Shown piece by piece: positions 8,041 through 15,117 of a stretch of DNA of 36,947 nucleotides. A model generated the notes under the pieces. The model did not search any database. It had not been told where the DNA came from and saw nothing but the letters and a program-made list of their open reading frames with translations. Source of the DNA: an uncultured Collinsella sp. (GTDB taxonomy: Bacteria; Actinomycetota; Coriobacteriia; Coriobacteriales; Coriobacteriaceae); assembly GCA_900548265.1 (NCBI GenBank), contig URKG01000021.1, positions 1 to 36,947 of the forward strand, given 5' to 3'. The number at the start of each line of letters is the position of its first letter. Positions within the stretch are counted from its first letter, which is position 1. A program made the position numbers and the translations under genes.

Positions 8041-8069
8041 TTGTCACATTCTGAAGGTACTTTTATGCA
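8041..8069 (+). promoter_or_regulatory. Candidate nitroreductase promoter
   Basis: TTGTCA (8041-8046), a 17-base spacer and TATGCA (8064-8069) on the plus strand, 111 bases before the nitroreductase start. The rest of the 294-base divergent gap (7887-8180) is AT-rich and holds no gene that I can support. Confidence 0.4.
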
Positions 8070-8180
8070 AACCTACTTTCCCAATTGGAATCTATCCTTT
8101 TGGCCGGGCAATTGACCGTCTATCGTTTAAGCCCGACGGGTATGAACGGGGCATCTGCAACGCCACCGCAAGGAGACACC

Positions 8181-8702
8181 ATGGAGACTATCGAAGCACT
8201 CATTCACCGCCGCAGCTGCCGCAAATACAGCAATCGTCCCGTCGAGGCCGAAAAGCTTGCACGGATTATCGAAGCCGGCCAATATGCACCGAGCGGCATG
8301 GGCCGCCAGCCGGTGACGTTTGTCGCCGTCACCGACCCCGCGACCGTCGAGCGTCTCTCACAGCTCAACGCCCAGGTCATGGACAGCAACAGCGACCCCT
8401 TCTATGGCGCCAAGACCGTTGTGGTGGTGCTGGTTGACCGCAGCGTGCCCACACATCTGGAAGACGGCTCGCTCGCCATGGGCAACTTGCTCAACGCCGC
8501 CTATGCACTGGGTGTCGATTCGTGCTGGATTCACCGCGCGCATGAGGTCTTTGACTCGCCCGAGGGCCTGGAGCTGCTGGCCAGCTGGGGCCTGCCCGCC
8601 GACGGCAACCTGCGCGGTGTCGGTAACTGCATTCTTGGCTACGCCGAGGACACGCTACCCGAGGCAAAGCCGCGCCGAGACAACGTGGTGTACGTGAAGT
8701 AG
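8181..8702 (+). CDS. Nitroreductase-family FMN oxidoreductase
   Basis: A 173-residue nitroreductase-fold flavoprotein. Such enzymes use NAD(P)H and bound FMN to reduce nitro groups, quinones or other small electrophiles, usually as homodimers. Recognisable are IHRRSCRKYSNRPV at the N-terminus, with the arginines and serine that hold FMN phosphate, the segment AGQYAPSGMGRQP, and the C-terminal half with GNLLNAAYALGVDSCWIHRA and a GYAE motif near the end. The start at 8181 is preceded by AAGGAGACACC. It is a short member of the family. It is monocistronic and divergent from a small unknown gene. The physiological substrate is not evident. Confidence 0.9.
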   Translation: METIEALIHRRSCRKYSNRPVEAEKLARIIEAGQYAPSGMGRQPVTFVAVTDPATVERLSQLNAQVMDSNSDPFYGAKTVVVVLVDRSVPTHLEDGSLAMGNLLNAAYALGVDSCWIHRAHEVFDSPEGLELLASWGLPADGNLRGVGNCILGYAEDTLPEAKPRRDNVVYVK

Positions 8703-8718
8703 TACAGGAGCGTCAGCA

Positions 8719-8756
8719 GGGGTAGCTAATTTGGGACGGGGCTATTTAGCTACCCC
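8719..8756. repeat. GGGAC-core hairpin between convergent genes
   Basis: A perfect 11-bp stem (ggggtagctaa, 8719-8729, with ttagctacccc, 8746-8756) encloses a 16-base loop with tttgggacgggg. The stem is unrelated to other copies, but the GGGAC core in the loop recurs. It may also act as the terminator between the nitroreductase and the minus-strand gene ending at 8766, although it lacks a T run. Confidence 0.6.
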
Positions 8757-8765
8757 ACTCGCAAC

Positions 8766-9341
8766 TTATATTGACGTCGCCGTTGTCGTCGCTTCGTTCG
8801 TCTGGGCCGTTTCGGCGTCGTCGCCTTGCTTATCTTCGTCCTTTTGCGCATCGGCGATGGTGGAGGCCGCCGCAACGATACCGCGCTGGGGCGCGACACC
8901 CGTCTGGGTCTGAGCGCCCTCGATAACTTCTGTGCCTGCATGCGCGAGCTCGGGCGATTTAAACACTGCGTCCAAGTTGGCGCCACCGCCGGCGTAGCCA
9001 AGCGCAGCGAGTGCGATGACGATCACTGCAACGACGGCCACGATCGGAACATAACGATGCCAACCAGCCGGATTGAGTCCACTGCGGCGAGCCGCCCCGC
9101 GGCTGATGTAACCGAGCGTTCCGTCGTGCTTGAGCTTTGAGCCCACCACGCGTTTGCGGCCCCACAGCGAGGACTCTGCCTGCATTGCCAAGCGGGCGCT
9201 TGCCGAAGGATAGCCGTATTTAGTGCGCTTGAACGAGCCATCAAACCCCGAGGCGTGTTTGCCCCACGTCACCGATGTCGTGCGTCGGTTAACCGGCGCG
9301 GCGCTCCGCCTTCTGCGGCTCGGTTTTGAAGTCTCAGCCAT
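8766..9341 (-). CDS. Single-pass membrane protein of unknown function
   Basis: I do not recognise a family. The 191-residue protein has a basic, Arg/Ser-rich cytoplasmic N-terminal half (about residues 1-90, starting MAETSKPSRRRRSAAP and containing KRTKYGYPSASARLAM). One membrane segment follows (YVPIVAVVAVIVIALAALGY). The outer tail of about 75 residues is rich in Ala, Thr, Gln and Asp, probably unstructured. By the positive-inside rule the N-terminus is in the cytoplasm. Start 9341 is chosen because GAGGG lies 3 bases upstream and the MAET frame is natural; an upstream start at 9395 is less likely. A role at the cell envelope is possible but not shown. Confidence 0.7.
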   Translation of the reverse strand: MAETSKPSRRRRSAAPVNRRTTSVTWGKHASGFDGSFKRTKYGYPSASARLAMQAESSLWGRKRVVGSKLKHDGTLGYISRGAARRSGLNPAGWHRYVPIVAVVAVIVIALAALGYAGGGANLDAVFKSPELAHAGTEVIEGAQTQTGVAPQRGIVAAASTIADAQKDEDKQGDDAETAQTNEATTTATSI

Positions 9342-9425
9342 ATGCCCTCGCACGCCGTAACCAAATCGAAACAATAACGCTTTGGACTGTAGCACACGCG
9401 TCGCGCGCGGTCACGGGCGCCTCGC

Positions 9426-10643
9426 TCAACGGTCATCGTCCTTCAGCAAGCGCCACAGCGTTGTACGGCTTATGCCCAGCACCTCCGCCGCACGGGTTCG
9501 GTTGCCGTGGAGATGGTCTACAACCAGATGCGCGATATCTCGCTCGGTATCGGCCAGCGGTCGCAGGATATACAGGTCACTTTCGAGCGTCGGGGCGCCA
9601 AAGGTTGCGGTCTTAATCACGTCCTCTTGGGCGAGCACTTCCTCCGCCACAGCGCGGTCCACCGTGCCCGCCCCCACCAATATATACAGTCGTTCCGAGA
9701 CCTCGCGGAGCTGCAGATAGTTGCGCGGCCAGCGGTAAGCATCGAGCGTCTTCGTCGCCGCGGCAGACAGCGCGGGCGTTGCCGTCCCAAATGCATCAGC
9801 GAGATATTCCAAATAGCGCGCAACCTTCGTCGACGCGGCCCCCTGCTCGGCGATTGCTGGCGCCACGCTCACCGCACAGGCGAAGCGCTCGGTCACAAAG
9901 GCGGCTTGATCACTTTCGCTACCGCCCGGCATGTCATTCGCCGTCAGCACCACATGGCAGCGCGTCGCCAACGCGGTGTCGGCCATCGTGGAAACGAGCT
10001 CGCGGAGGCGCTGGGGGCCAACCGCGTTCCAGCCCTCAATGCAAAGGGTCAGCCCCGTTTGGAACAACGGCGATTCGGAGCTTTTGAGCACATGGCGCCA
10101 ACCGCGATCGGTGAGTTCATCGAGCGCGACGGAAACAAAGGGCTGATCGGCAAAAGGACCGTCCAGATAGAGGCGCATGGCAATCTCGACCTGGCCCGCG
10201 CCCAACTCGCCCTCGAGCATAAGGGGCACCCCGCGCGCATAGCTCTCGGCAACCGGTGCAGCCACCGCAGCGGTACCCTCAACGATGCCGTACGCGCTCG
10301 ATTCGTAGCGGGCCTCAACTTCGTCGGCGTTGAGCCACTCGATGCCCGCATGCGCCGCGGCACCGCGCACCTCGCGGACCACGACGACCCAAAGGCCCCC
10401 GCCCTCTTTGTCGGTGGGGCGAACGGTCAGGCTCAGGCGCGCACCCGCACGCCCCATAACCAGACGCGCGCCGTCTCCTATACGGTCGAGACGCTCAGCG
10501 ACAAAAGTCGCCACACCCCGCTCAAGCGCCGCGTCATTCATGGTCGAGATCGCGACGTCTCCACGCGCATCGATTGCCAATGCCGAGGCCCCGGCAGCAG
10601 CCAGGGCCTCGGTCAAGATGTTCAGCTTGGCATCGCTATCCAT
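9426..10643 (-). CDS. Degenerate NtrC-like regulator with Fis-type HTH
   Basis: A 405-residue transcription regulator built like sigma-54 activators but stripped of their activity. The C-terminus is a clear Fis-type helix-turn-helix (LVVDHLHGNRTRAAEVLGISRTTLWRLL split across the helix pair). Before it lies a relic AAA+ lid (YRWPRNYLQLREVSERLY). The P-loop at about residues 144-155 reads EGELGAGQVEIA, with Gln in place of the nucleotide-binding Lys. The GAFTGA loop that contacts sigma-54 is absent. The N-terminal 100 residues may be a PAS-like sensor. It probably acts as an ordinary DNA-binding regulator, like TyrR-type proteins. Start at 10643 has AGGGGC upstream. It follows the YeiH transporter gene on the same strand, which may be its target. 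Confidence 0.8.
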   Translation of the reverse strand: MDSDAKLNILTEALAAAGASALAIDARGDVAISTMNDAALERGVATFVAERLDRIGDGARLVMGRAGARLSLTVRPTDKEGGGLWVVVVREVRGAAAHAGIEWLNADEVEARYESSAYGIVEGTAAVAAPVAESYARGVPLMLEGELGAGQVEIAMRLYLDGPFADQPFVSVALDELTDRGWRHVLKSSESPLFQTGLTLCIEGWNAVGPQRLRELVSTMADTALATRCHVVLTANDMPGGSESDQAAFVTERFACAVSVAPAIAEQGAASTKVARYLEYLADAFGTATPALSAAATKTLDAYRWPRNYLQLREVSERLYILVGAGTVDRAVAEEVLAQEDVIKTATFGAPTLESDLYILRPLADTERDIAHLVVDHLHGNRTRAAEVLGISRTTLWRLLKDDDR

Positions 10644-10706
10644 GATTTGCCCCTGTCCGCGGCGACATGCAACCGCCGACGGTCGCACGACCGAGTGTTT
10701 CAAAAT

Positions 10707-10722
10707 TGAACGATATTGCTCA
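10707..10722. promoter_or_regulatory. Palindromic site upstream of the NtrC-like regulator
   Basis: TGAACGATATTGCTCA is an imperfect 16-bp palindrome located just after TATAGT (minus strand, near 10728-10733), a possible -10 without a visible -35. Position and symmetry suit an autoregulatory operator, but nothing else supports it. Confidence 0.3.
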
Positions 10723-10768
10723 CCAAACACTATAGGGCAGAAAGCGCCGTCCTGCGAGTATAGGTGTT

Positions 10769-10857
10769 GCCCCGCATCGCCATCCTGGCGGGGCGATAAG
10801 AGCTCTTCGGGACCTATCAACCTGCGGACAAGCCATACCCGCAAGAGCTCCTATCGC
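10769..10857 (-). repeat. Two hairpins in the gap between yeiH-like gene and regulator
   Basis: A 15-bp stem with one mismatch (gcgataagagctctt, 10793-10807, with 10843-10857) encloses a 35-base loop that begins cgggacc. Overlapping its foot is a second stem, gccccgc (10769-10775) with gcggggc (10788-10794). The two cannot form fully at once. They may be the terminator region of the YeiH-like gene or a leader structure of the regulator gene. The rest of the 273-base gap shows no gene. Confidence 0.55.
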
Positions 10858-10916
10858 TCCACCGTGAGAATGCGCTCACCAGCACGCAGCACGCAGCACG
10901 CAAACAAGCTACTTCT

Positions 10917-11951
10917 CTACCAGATTCCCAGTACGCGTTGCATTCCCAAACTCATGCACGCAATGCCAATCCAGCAGCAAAAGCCCAGCGCGATGGGCTT
11001 GCCGCCCTTTTTGACCAGCTCGACGATATCGGTATTAAAACCAATAGCCGCCATGGCCATCACAATAAAGAACTTCGACAGCTCCTTGATGGGCGCCGTG
11101 ATGGACACGGGAAGCTGAAACACCGTGGTGATCACGCTCGCCAGCACAAAGAACAGCACAAACATGGGAAACGCGCGTTTAAGGGAGAACGTGCTTTTGG
11201 CGTCGCCGCCGGCTTTGCGCGCCAGATGCATCTGCCAGCATGCGAGGACCAACGTGATGGGGATAATGGCCAGCGTCCTGGTGAGCTTGACCACCGTGGC
11301 GCTCTCGAGCACATTGGCGCCGGGATGCATGCTGTCCCAGGCACTCGCCGCAGCCGTTACGGACGAGGTGTCGTTGATGGCGGTGCCGGCAAACAGGCCA
11401 AAGCCCTCGTTGGTCAGCCCGAGCATGCCGCCGAGCGTCGGAAACACGAGCGCCGCGATAACGTTAAACAGGAAGATGACCGAAATGGCCTGGGCAATCT
11501 CGCGATCGTCGGCATCGATGACGGGTGCGGTCGCGGCAATGGCAGAACCGCCGCAAATCGACGAACCCACGCCCACAAGCGTCGCGATCTTGCCCGGCAC
11601 GTTCATGACGCGGCAAAGCACGAAGGCGATGACAAGCGAGGTCGAGATCGTCGCCACGATAATCGGCAGCGACTGGGCGCCCTTGGACAGGATCTGGGAG
11701 AGGTTCATGCCAAAGCCAAGCAGGACAACCGCGTACTGCAAGACTTTTTTGGACGTATAGGTAACGCCGGCGGCGAGCTGTTCGCGACGATTCTTGGGAA
11801 AGACGAGCGCCAGGACCATGCCAAAGAGGATGGCAAACACCGGCCCGCCGACCACCTCAACCTGTTTGCCGAGCAACGTCGCAGGAATGGCGATGATCAG
11901 GCAGAACAAGACGCCTTTCCAGCGCTCGCGTACGATATTTGCCAGTTGCAT
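10917..11951 (-). CDS. YeiH-family putative sulfate exporter / membrane protein
   Basis: A 344-residue polytopic membrane protein of the UPF0324 (Cons_hypoth698, YeiH) family, annotated as putative sulfate exporter on the basis of a few members linked to sulfonate metabolism. About ten hydrophobic segments are visible. Conserved stretches include VVLLGFGMNLSQI, VGVGSSICGGSAIAATAP, and AGTAINDTSSVTAAA, with the GSSICGGSA loop typical of the family. It starts at 11951 after AAGAAGGAATCCCAT. A GntR regulator is transcribed divergently and the NtrC-like regulator lies downstream, so two regulators flank this transporter. The real substrate is unknown. Confidence 0.9.
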   Translation of the reverse strand: MQLANIVRERWKGVLFCLIIAIPATLLGKQVEVVGGPVFAILFGMVLALVFPKNRREQLAAGVTYTSKKVLQYAVVLLGFGMNLSQILSKGAQSLPIIVATISTSLVIAFVLCRVMNVPGKIATLVGVGSSICGGSAIAATAPVIDADDREIAQAISVIFLFNVIAALVFPTLGGMLGLTNEGFGLFAGTAINDTSSVTAAASAWDSMHPGANVLESATVVKLTRTLAIIPITLVLACWQMHLARKAGGDAKSTFSLKRAFPMFVLFFVLASVITTVFQLPVSITAPIKELSKFFIVMAMAAIGFNTDIVELVKKGGKPIALGFCCWIGIACMSLGMQRVLGIW

Positions 11952-12114
11952 ATGGGATTCCTTCTTTCTATTTCACGTTTGCGACGGCTTATGATACGGC
12001 AACATTGAGCGCAGCCTTGCGCAAACACAGACTAAGATGCCGCAATAGTTCTCAGGCAACAGCCGAATTACCCACCGCGGATAGCTGATTCGCGGCATAA
12101 TTAACAACTGACAT

Positions 12115-12846
12115 ATGAGTTTGATAGAACAGTTGCGAGGCGCTATGGAAGAATCGATGCACGTCGGCGAGCAGGAAACGAGCCTACAGGACCAGTCCTA
12201 CCACACCATTCGACGCAAAATCGTCTACCTGGACTACAAGCCGGGCGAAAAGCTGGGCGTCAAGCAACTTTGCGATGACCTGGATATGGGTCGCACGCCC
12301 GTGCGCGAGGCTTTGGTTCGCTTGGCGCAGGAAGGCCTGGTGCGCACCGTGCCCCAGAGTGGCACCTACGTCTCACCCATCAACCTCACCCTTGCCGAGA
12401 GCGCCTGTTACATCCGCGAGCATCTGGAAAAGCAGGTGATCGTGGAGTGCTGTGCGCGCGCCACCTCGGCAGGCATCGAGCAGCTCGACCGCGCCATCGC
12501 GCTGCAGGAAAAGGCCATGGCCGATGAGGATCGCATCGGCTTCTTTTTGAGCGATAACCTCATGCATCACATGATTTTTAGCATCGCATGTCGCAGCACC
12601 GTGTGGTCGTGGCTCGAAGAGACCAATGCCGACCTGGAGCGCTTCCGCTGGCTGCGCGCTGCCACGCAGGTTCTCGACAATCAGGACATCGTGAACGAGC
12701 ACAAGCAGATTCGCCGCGCTATCGCCGGTCGCGACCCCATCGAAGCGAGCTTTTTGGTCAGCAAGCACCTGCACATGATGTTCCGCAACCAAACCGAGGT
12801 TCTGGACCAGTTCCCCGAGTACTTCGAGACCAGCAAGCTCCGCTAA
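12115..12846 (+). CDS. GntR-family (FCD domain) transcriptional regulator
   Basis: A 243-residue GntR regulator of the FadR/FCD subfamily. An N-terminal winged helix has YHTIRRKIVYLDYKPGEKLG and the recognition part DDLDMGRTPVREALVRLAQEGLV, and its wing contains VPQSGTYVS. The all-helical FCD ligand domain follows, with metal- or acid-binding positions such as DNLMHHMIF and NEHKQIRRAIAGRD. Such proteins sense small carboxylic acids or related metabolites. It is divergent from the YeiH-like transporter, so that gene is the likely target. Start codon is uncertain: ATG 12115 has no clear ribosome-binding site, whereas ATG 12145 has GAGG five bases before it and would give 233 residues. The shared gap (11952-12114) holds the palindromes TTGCGCAA and ccgcg/cgcgg. 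Confidence 0.9.
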   Translation: MSLIEQLRGAMEESMHVGEQETSLQDQSYHTIRRKIVYLDYKPGEKLGVKQLCDDLDMGRTPVREALVRLAQEGLVRTVPQSGTYVSPINLTLAESACYIREHLEKQVIVECCARATSAGIEQLDRAIALQEKAMADEDRIGFFLSDNLMHHMIFSIACRSTVWSWLEETNADLERFRWLRAATQVLDNQDIVNEHKQIRRAIAGRDPIEASFLVSKHLHMMFRNQTEVLDQFPEYFETSKLR

Positions 12847-12894
12847 CCTGCCAAAAAGGGACAGGTTTATTTTGGCAGGTTTTATCTGGGCAAA
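12846..12894 (+). repeat. 49-bp GGGACAG repeat, copy 1
   Basis: A 12-bp perfect stem (aacctgccaaaa, 12845-12856, with ttttggcaggtt, 12870-12881) encloses the loop agggacaggttta and is followed by ttatctgggcaaa. It matches copy 4 (20306-20354) at 48 of 49 bases. It starts right at the stop codon of the GntR gene. Confidence 0.95.
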
Positions 12895-12900
12895 TGCAAC

Positions 12901-12934
12901 AAGGCCCGGCTCCGCTGCAACGGAGCCGGGCCTT
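12901..12934 (-). terminator. Terminator hairpin between gntR and glmS
   Basis: A 14-bp perfect stem (aaggcccggctccg and its complement) with a 6-base loop lies 24 bases past the glmS stop. Downstream on the minus strand is TTGTTGCATTTG, a weak T tract. Confidence 0.75.
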
Positions 12935-12957
12935 GGTCGCTAGGACGGCGGAACCAA

Positions 12958-14805
12958 CTATTCCACGGTCACGCTCTTGGCGAGGTTTCGGGGCTGGTCG
13001 ACGTCGCAGCCGCGCAGGATGGCGACCTCGCGGGCGAGCAGCTGCAGAGGAACGCTCGCCGTGATGGGGCTGAACACGTCGCGGACTGCCGGCACGCGGA
13101 TGATACAGTCGGCGATCTTGTTGATCTCCTCGTCGCCCTCGGTGGCAACGACGATGACCTTGGCACCGCGCGCCTTGCACTCCATAAGGTTCGACACGGT
13201 CTTGTCGTAGGTGGCACTCTTGGTGGCCACGGCGATGACAGGGAAGCCCGGGTCGATCAGGGCAATGGGGCCATGCTTCATCTCACCGGCGGCATATGCC
13301 TCGGCGTGCAGGTAGCTGACTTCCTTGAGCTTGAGCGCGCCCTCGTAGGAAATAGCGGCACCCATGCCACGGCCCACGAACAGCGCCGACTGCGCGTCCT
13401 TGCACAGCAGGGCGGCCTCATGCACGGCCTCGGTTTGGGTATCCAAAATCCACTGGATCTGCTCGGCCGTATCGGAAAGCTCGCGGAACAGCATGCGCGC
13501 CTGCTTGGTGGTCAAGCGGTACTTGACCTGCGCCAGCAGCAGGGCCAAAAGCGTAAGGCTCACAACCTGGCCGATGAAGCTCTTGGTCGAGGCGACCGCG
13601 ATCTCCTTGTTGGCCTTGGTGTAGATGACGCCGTCGCTCTCACGCGCCACGGGGCTGCCCACCACGTTGGTGATGCCGAAGACCTTGGCACCCTTGATGC
13701 GCGCGTCGCGAATGGCGGCAAGGGTATCGGCCGTCTCGCCCGACTGGGACACGGCAACGACAAGCGTCGTCGGCGTGATGATGGGATTGCGATAACGGAA
13801 CTCGCTGGCCGCCTCAACCTCGGTGGGAATGCGAGCCCAGCCCTCGATGAGATTCTTAGCAATGAGGCCAGCGTGATAGCTGGTTCCGCAAGCGATCACG
13901 TAGACGCGGTCGATGTCGTTGAGCTCCTCGAGCGAAAGGCCCAGCTCGTCGATGTCGAGCTCGCCGGCCGGCGTCATACGACCGACCAGCGTGTCGCGCA
14001 CGACGCGTGGCTGCTCGTGGATTTCCTTGAGCATAAAGTCGGGATAACCGCCCTTTTCTGCCATGTCCAGGTCCCAGTCGATGTGGGTGACCTTGGGCTC
14101 GATAACGTTGCCGGCCTCGTCGGTGTACTCGACGCCTGCGGGCGTGAGCTTGGCAAACTGACCGTCCTCGAGCACCACGACATCGCGGGTGGCGTCGATG
14201 AGCGCGATGACGTCGGAGGCGACATAGGAGCCGGTTTCGCCCGCGCCGACCACGATCGGGGAATCCTTGCGGGCCACGGCGATCACGCCAGGCTCGTCAG
14301 CGCACACGGCGGCCAGACCATAGGCACCGACCACGTGGGTGCAAGCCTCGCGCACGGAGGCCATCAGGTCGTGCGTCTCGGCATAAGCCTCTTCGATCAG
14401 ATGCGCGAAGACCTCGGTATCGGTCTCGCTCTTAAAGTGGTGGCCGCGGCCCTCCAGCTCTTCGCGCAGCTCGGCGAAGTTCTCGATGATGCCGTTGTGG
14501 ACGATGGCGATACGACCGTCGCAGCTGGTGTGGGGATGAGCGTTAACGACGGAGGGCTTGCCGTGGGTGGCCCAACGGGTATGGCCGATACCGCAGGTAG
14601 CGTCGCTGTCAATGTTGGAAAGCTCGCTCTCCAGGCCCGCGACCTTGCCCACGCGGCGGATGACGTCGAGGTGCGCCGCGGCGCCCTCGCCCACCTCGAG
14701 CGCGACGCCCGAGGAATCATAGCCGCGATACTCCATACGTTTGAGGCCCGTGACCAGGATGTTCTTTGCAATATCAGAGCCGGTGTAGCCGACGATTCCG
14801 CACAT
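12958..14805 (-). CDS. glmS: Glutamine-fructose-6-phosphate aminotransferase (isomerising)
   Basis: A 615-residue glucosamine-6-phosphate synthase, making glucosamine-6-P from fructose-6-P and glutamine, the entry to peptidoglycan and amino-sugar synthesis. After Met, Cys2 (MCGIVGYTG) is the glutaminase nucleophile. The glutaminase domain runs to about residue 240 with GHTRWATHG and HNGIIENF. Two SIS sugar-isomerase domains follow, with ACGTSYHAG, SQSGETADTLAA and SYLHAEAYAAGEMKHGPIALI, and the protein ends LAKSVTVE as usual. Length is typical. The start is preceded by GAAGGGA. No glmS ribozyme is evident; instead, two overlapping palindromes lie upstream of the probable -10, suggesting control by a DNA-binding protein. 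Confidence 0.97.
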   Translation of the reverse strand: MCGIVGYTGSDIAKNILVTGLKRMEYRGYDSSGVALEVGEGAAAHLDVIRRVGKVAGLESELSNIDSDATCGIGHTRWATHGKPSVVNAHPHTSCDGRIAIVHNGIIENFAELREELEGRGHHFKSETDTEVFAHLIEEAYAETHDLMASVREACTHVVGAYGLAAVCADEPGVIAVARKDSPIVVGAGETGSYVASDVIALIDATRDVVVLEDGQFAKLTPAGVEYTDEAGNVIEPKVTHIDWDLDMAEKGGYPDFMLKEIHEQPRVVRDTLVGRMTPAGELDIDELGLSLEELNDIDRVYVIACGTSYHAGLIAKNLIEGWARIPTEVEAASEFRYRNPIITPTTLVVAVSQSGETADTLAAIRDARIKGAKVFGITNVVGSPVARESDGVIYTKANKEIAVASTKSFIGQVVSLTLLALLLAQVKYRLTTKQARMLFRELSDTAEQIQWILDTQTEAVHEAALLCKDAQSALFVGRGMGAAISYEGALKLKEVSYLHAEAYAAGEMKHGPIALIDPGFPVIAVATKSATYDKTVSNLMECKARGAKVIVVATEGDEEINKIADCIIRVPAVRDVFSPITASVPLQLLAREVAILRGCDVDQPRNLAKSVTVE

Positions 14806-14879
14806 AAGATAAATCCCTTCGTTCGCGTGACTGCAAGACGTCCACGCACAAGGGGCGCTGAGACGTATAACGTTCGAGT

Positions 14880-14939
14880 ATTGTACTCACGCAAACGTAA
14901 GCTGATATACCAGAAGTGGTATCTCAACTTAGATACCAC
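14880..14939 (-). promoter_or_regulatory. glmS promoter with overlapping palindromic operators
   Basis: The -10 TACAAT occupies 14880-14885 on the minus strand. Just upstream of it are two overlapping palindromes: atacca-gaag-tggtat (14907-14922) and gtggtatct-caactt-agataccac (14916-14939). They share the central tggtat, giving three alternating half-sites. The half-site GTGGTAT resembles the AGTGGTCT half of DasR/NagR boxes, the GntR-family amino-sugar regulators. A -35 is poor, and the palindromes occupy its place. Confidence 0.55.
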
Positions 14940-14970
14940 CCGATGCACACACGTTCAGCCGGTCCAAACC

Positions 14971-14999
14971 ACCACAAAGGTACCTGTCCCCTTCGTGGT
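14971..14999 (-). repeat. GGGACAG-core hairpin, accac stem
   Basis: Arms accacaaagg (14971-14980) and ccttcgtggt (14990-14999) pair with one mismatch around a loop with the core acctgtcc, which on the minus strand reads GGGGACAGGTACC. It lies 20 bp from copy 2 of the 49-bp repeat in the glmS-lacI gap. Confidence 0.6.
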
Positions 15000-15018
15000 C
15001 GTCGCGCTGGCAACGGCG

Positions 15019-15067
15019 TTTCCCCAGATAAAACCTGCCAAAATAAACCTGTCCCTTTTTGGAAGGT
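15019..15067 (-). repeat. 49-bp GGGACAG repeat, copy 2 (inverted)
   Basis: The reverse complement matches copy 4 at 48 of 49 bases; the one change (tggcagg arm to ttccaa partner) breaks a pair in the stem. It ends only 51 bases before the LacI-family start codon and occupies the place where a -35 for TACAAT (15077-15082) would lie. Confidence 0.95.
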
Positions 15068-15117
15068 TTGGGATGCTACAATCTGGCTTGTACTTGAAAC
15101 GCATCAAAGGGGCCGCT

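Noticed and set aside
14806..14900. glmS ribozyme
   Set aside because: The leader from the TACAAT promoter is only about 70 bases, too short for the ribozyme, and shows none of its core.
13273..15117. Long open frame antisense to glmS running in frame into the LacI regulator
   Set aside because: The part before 15118 is the complement of glmS; the regulator has its own ATG with a ribosome-binding site and complete HTH.
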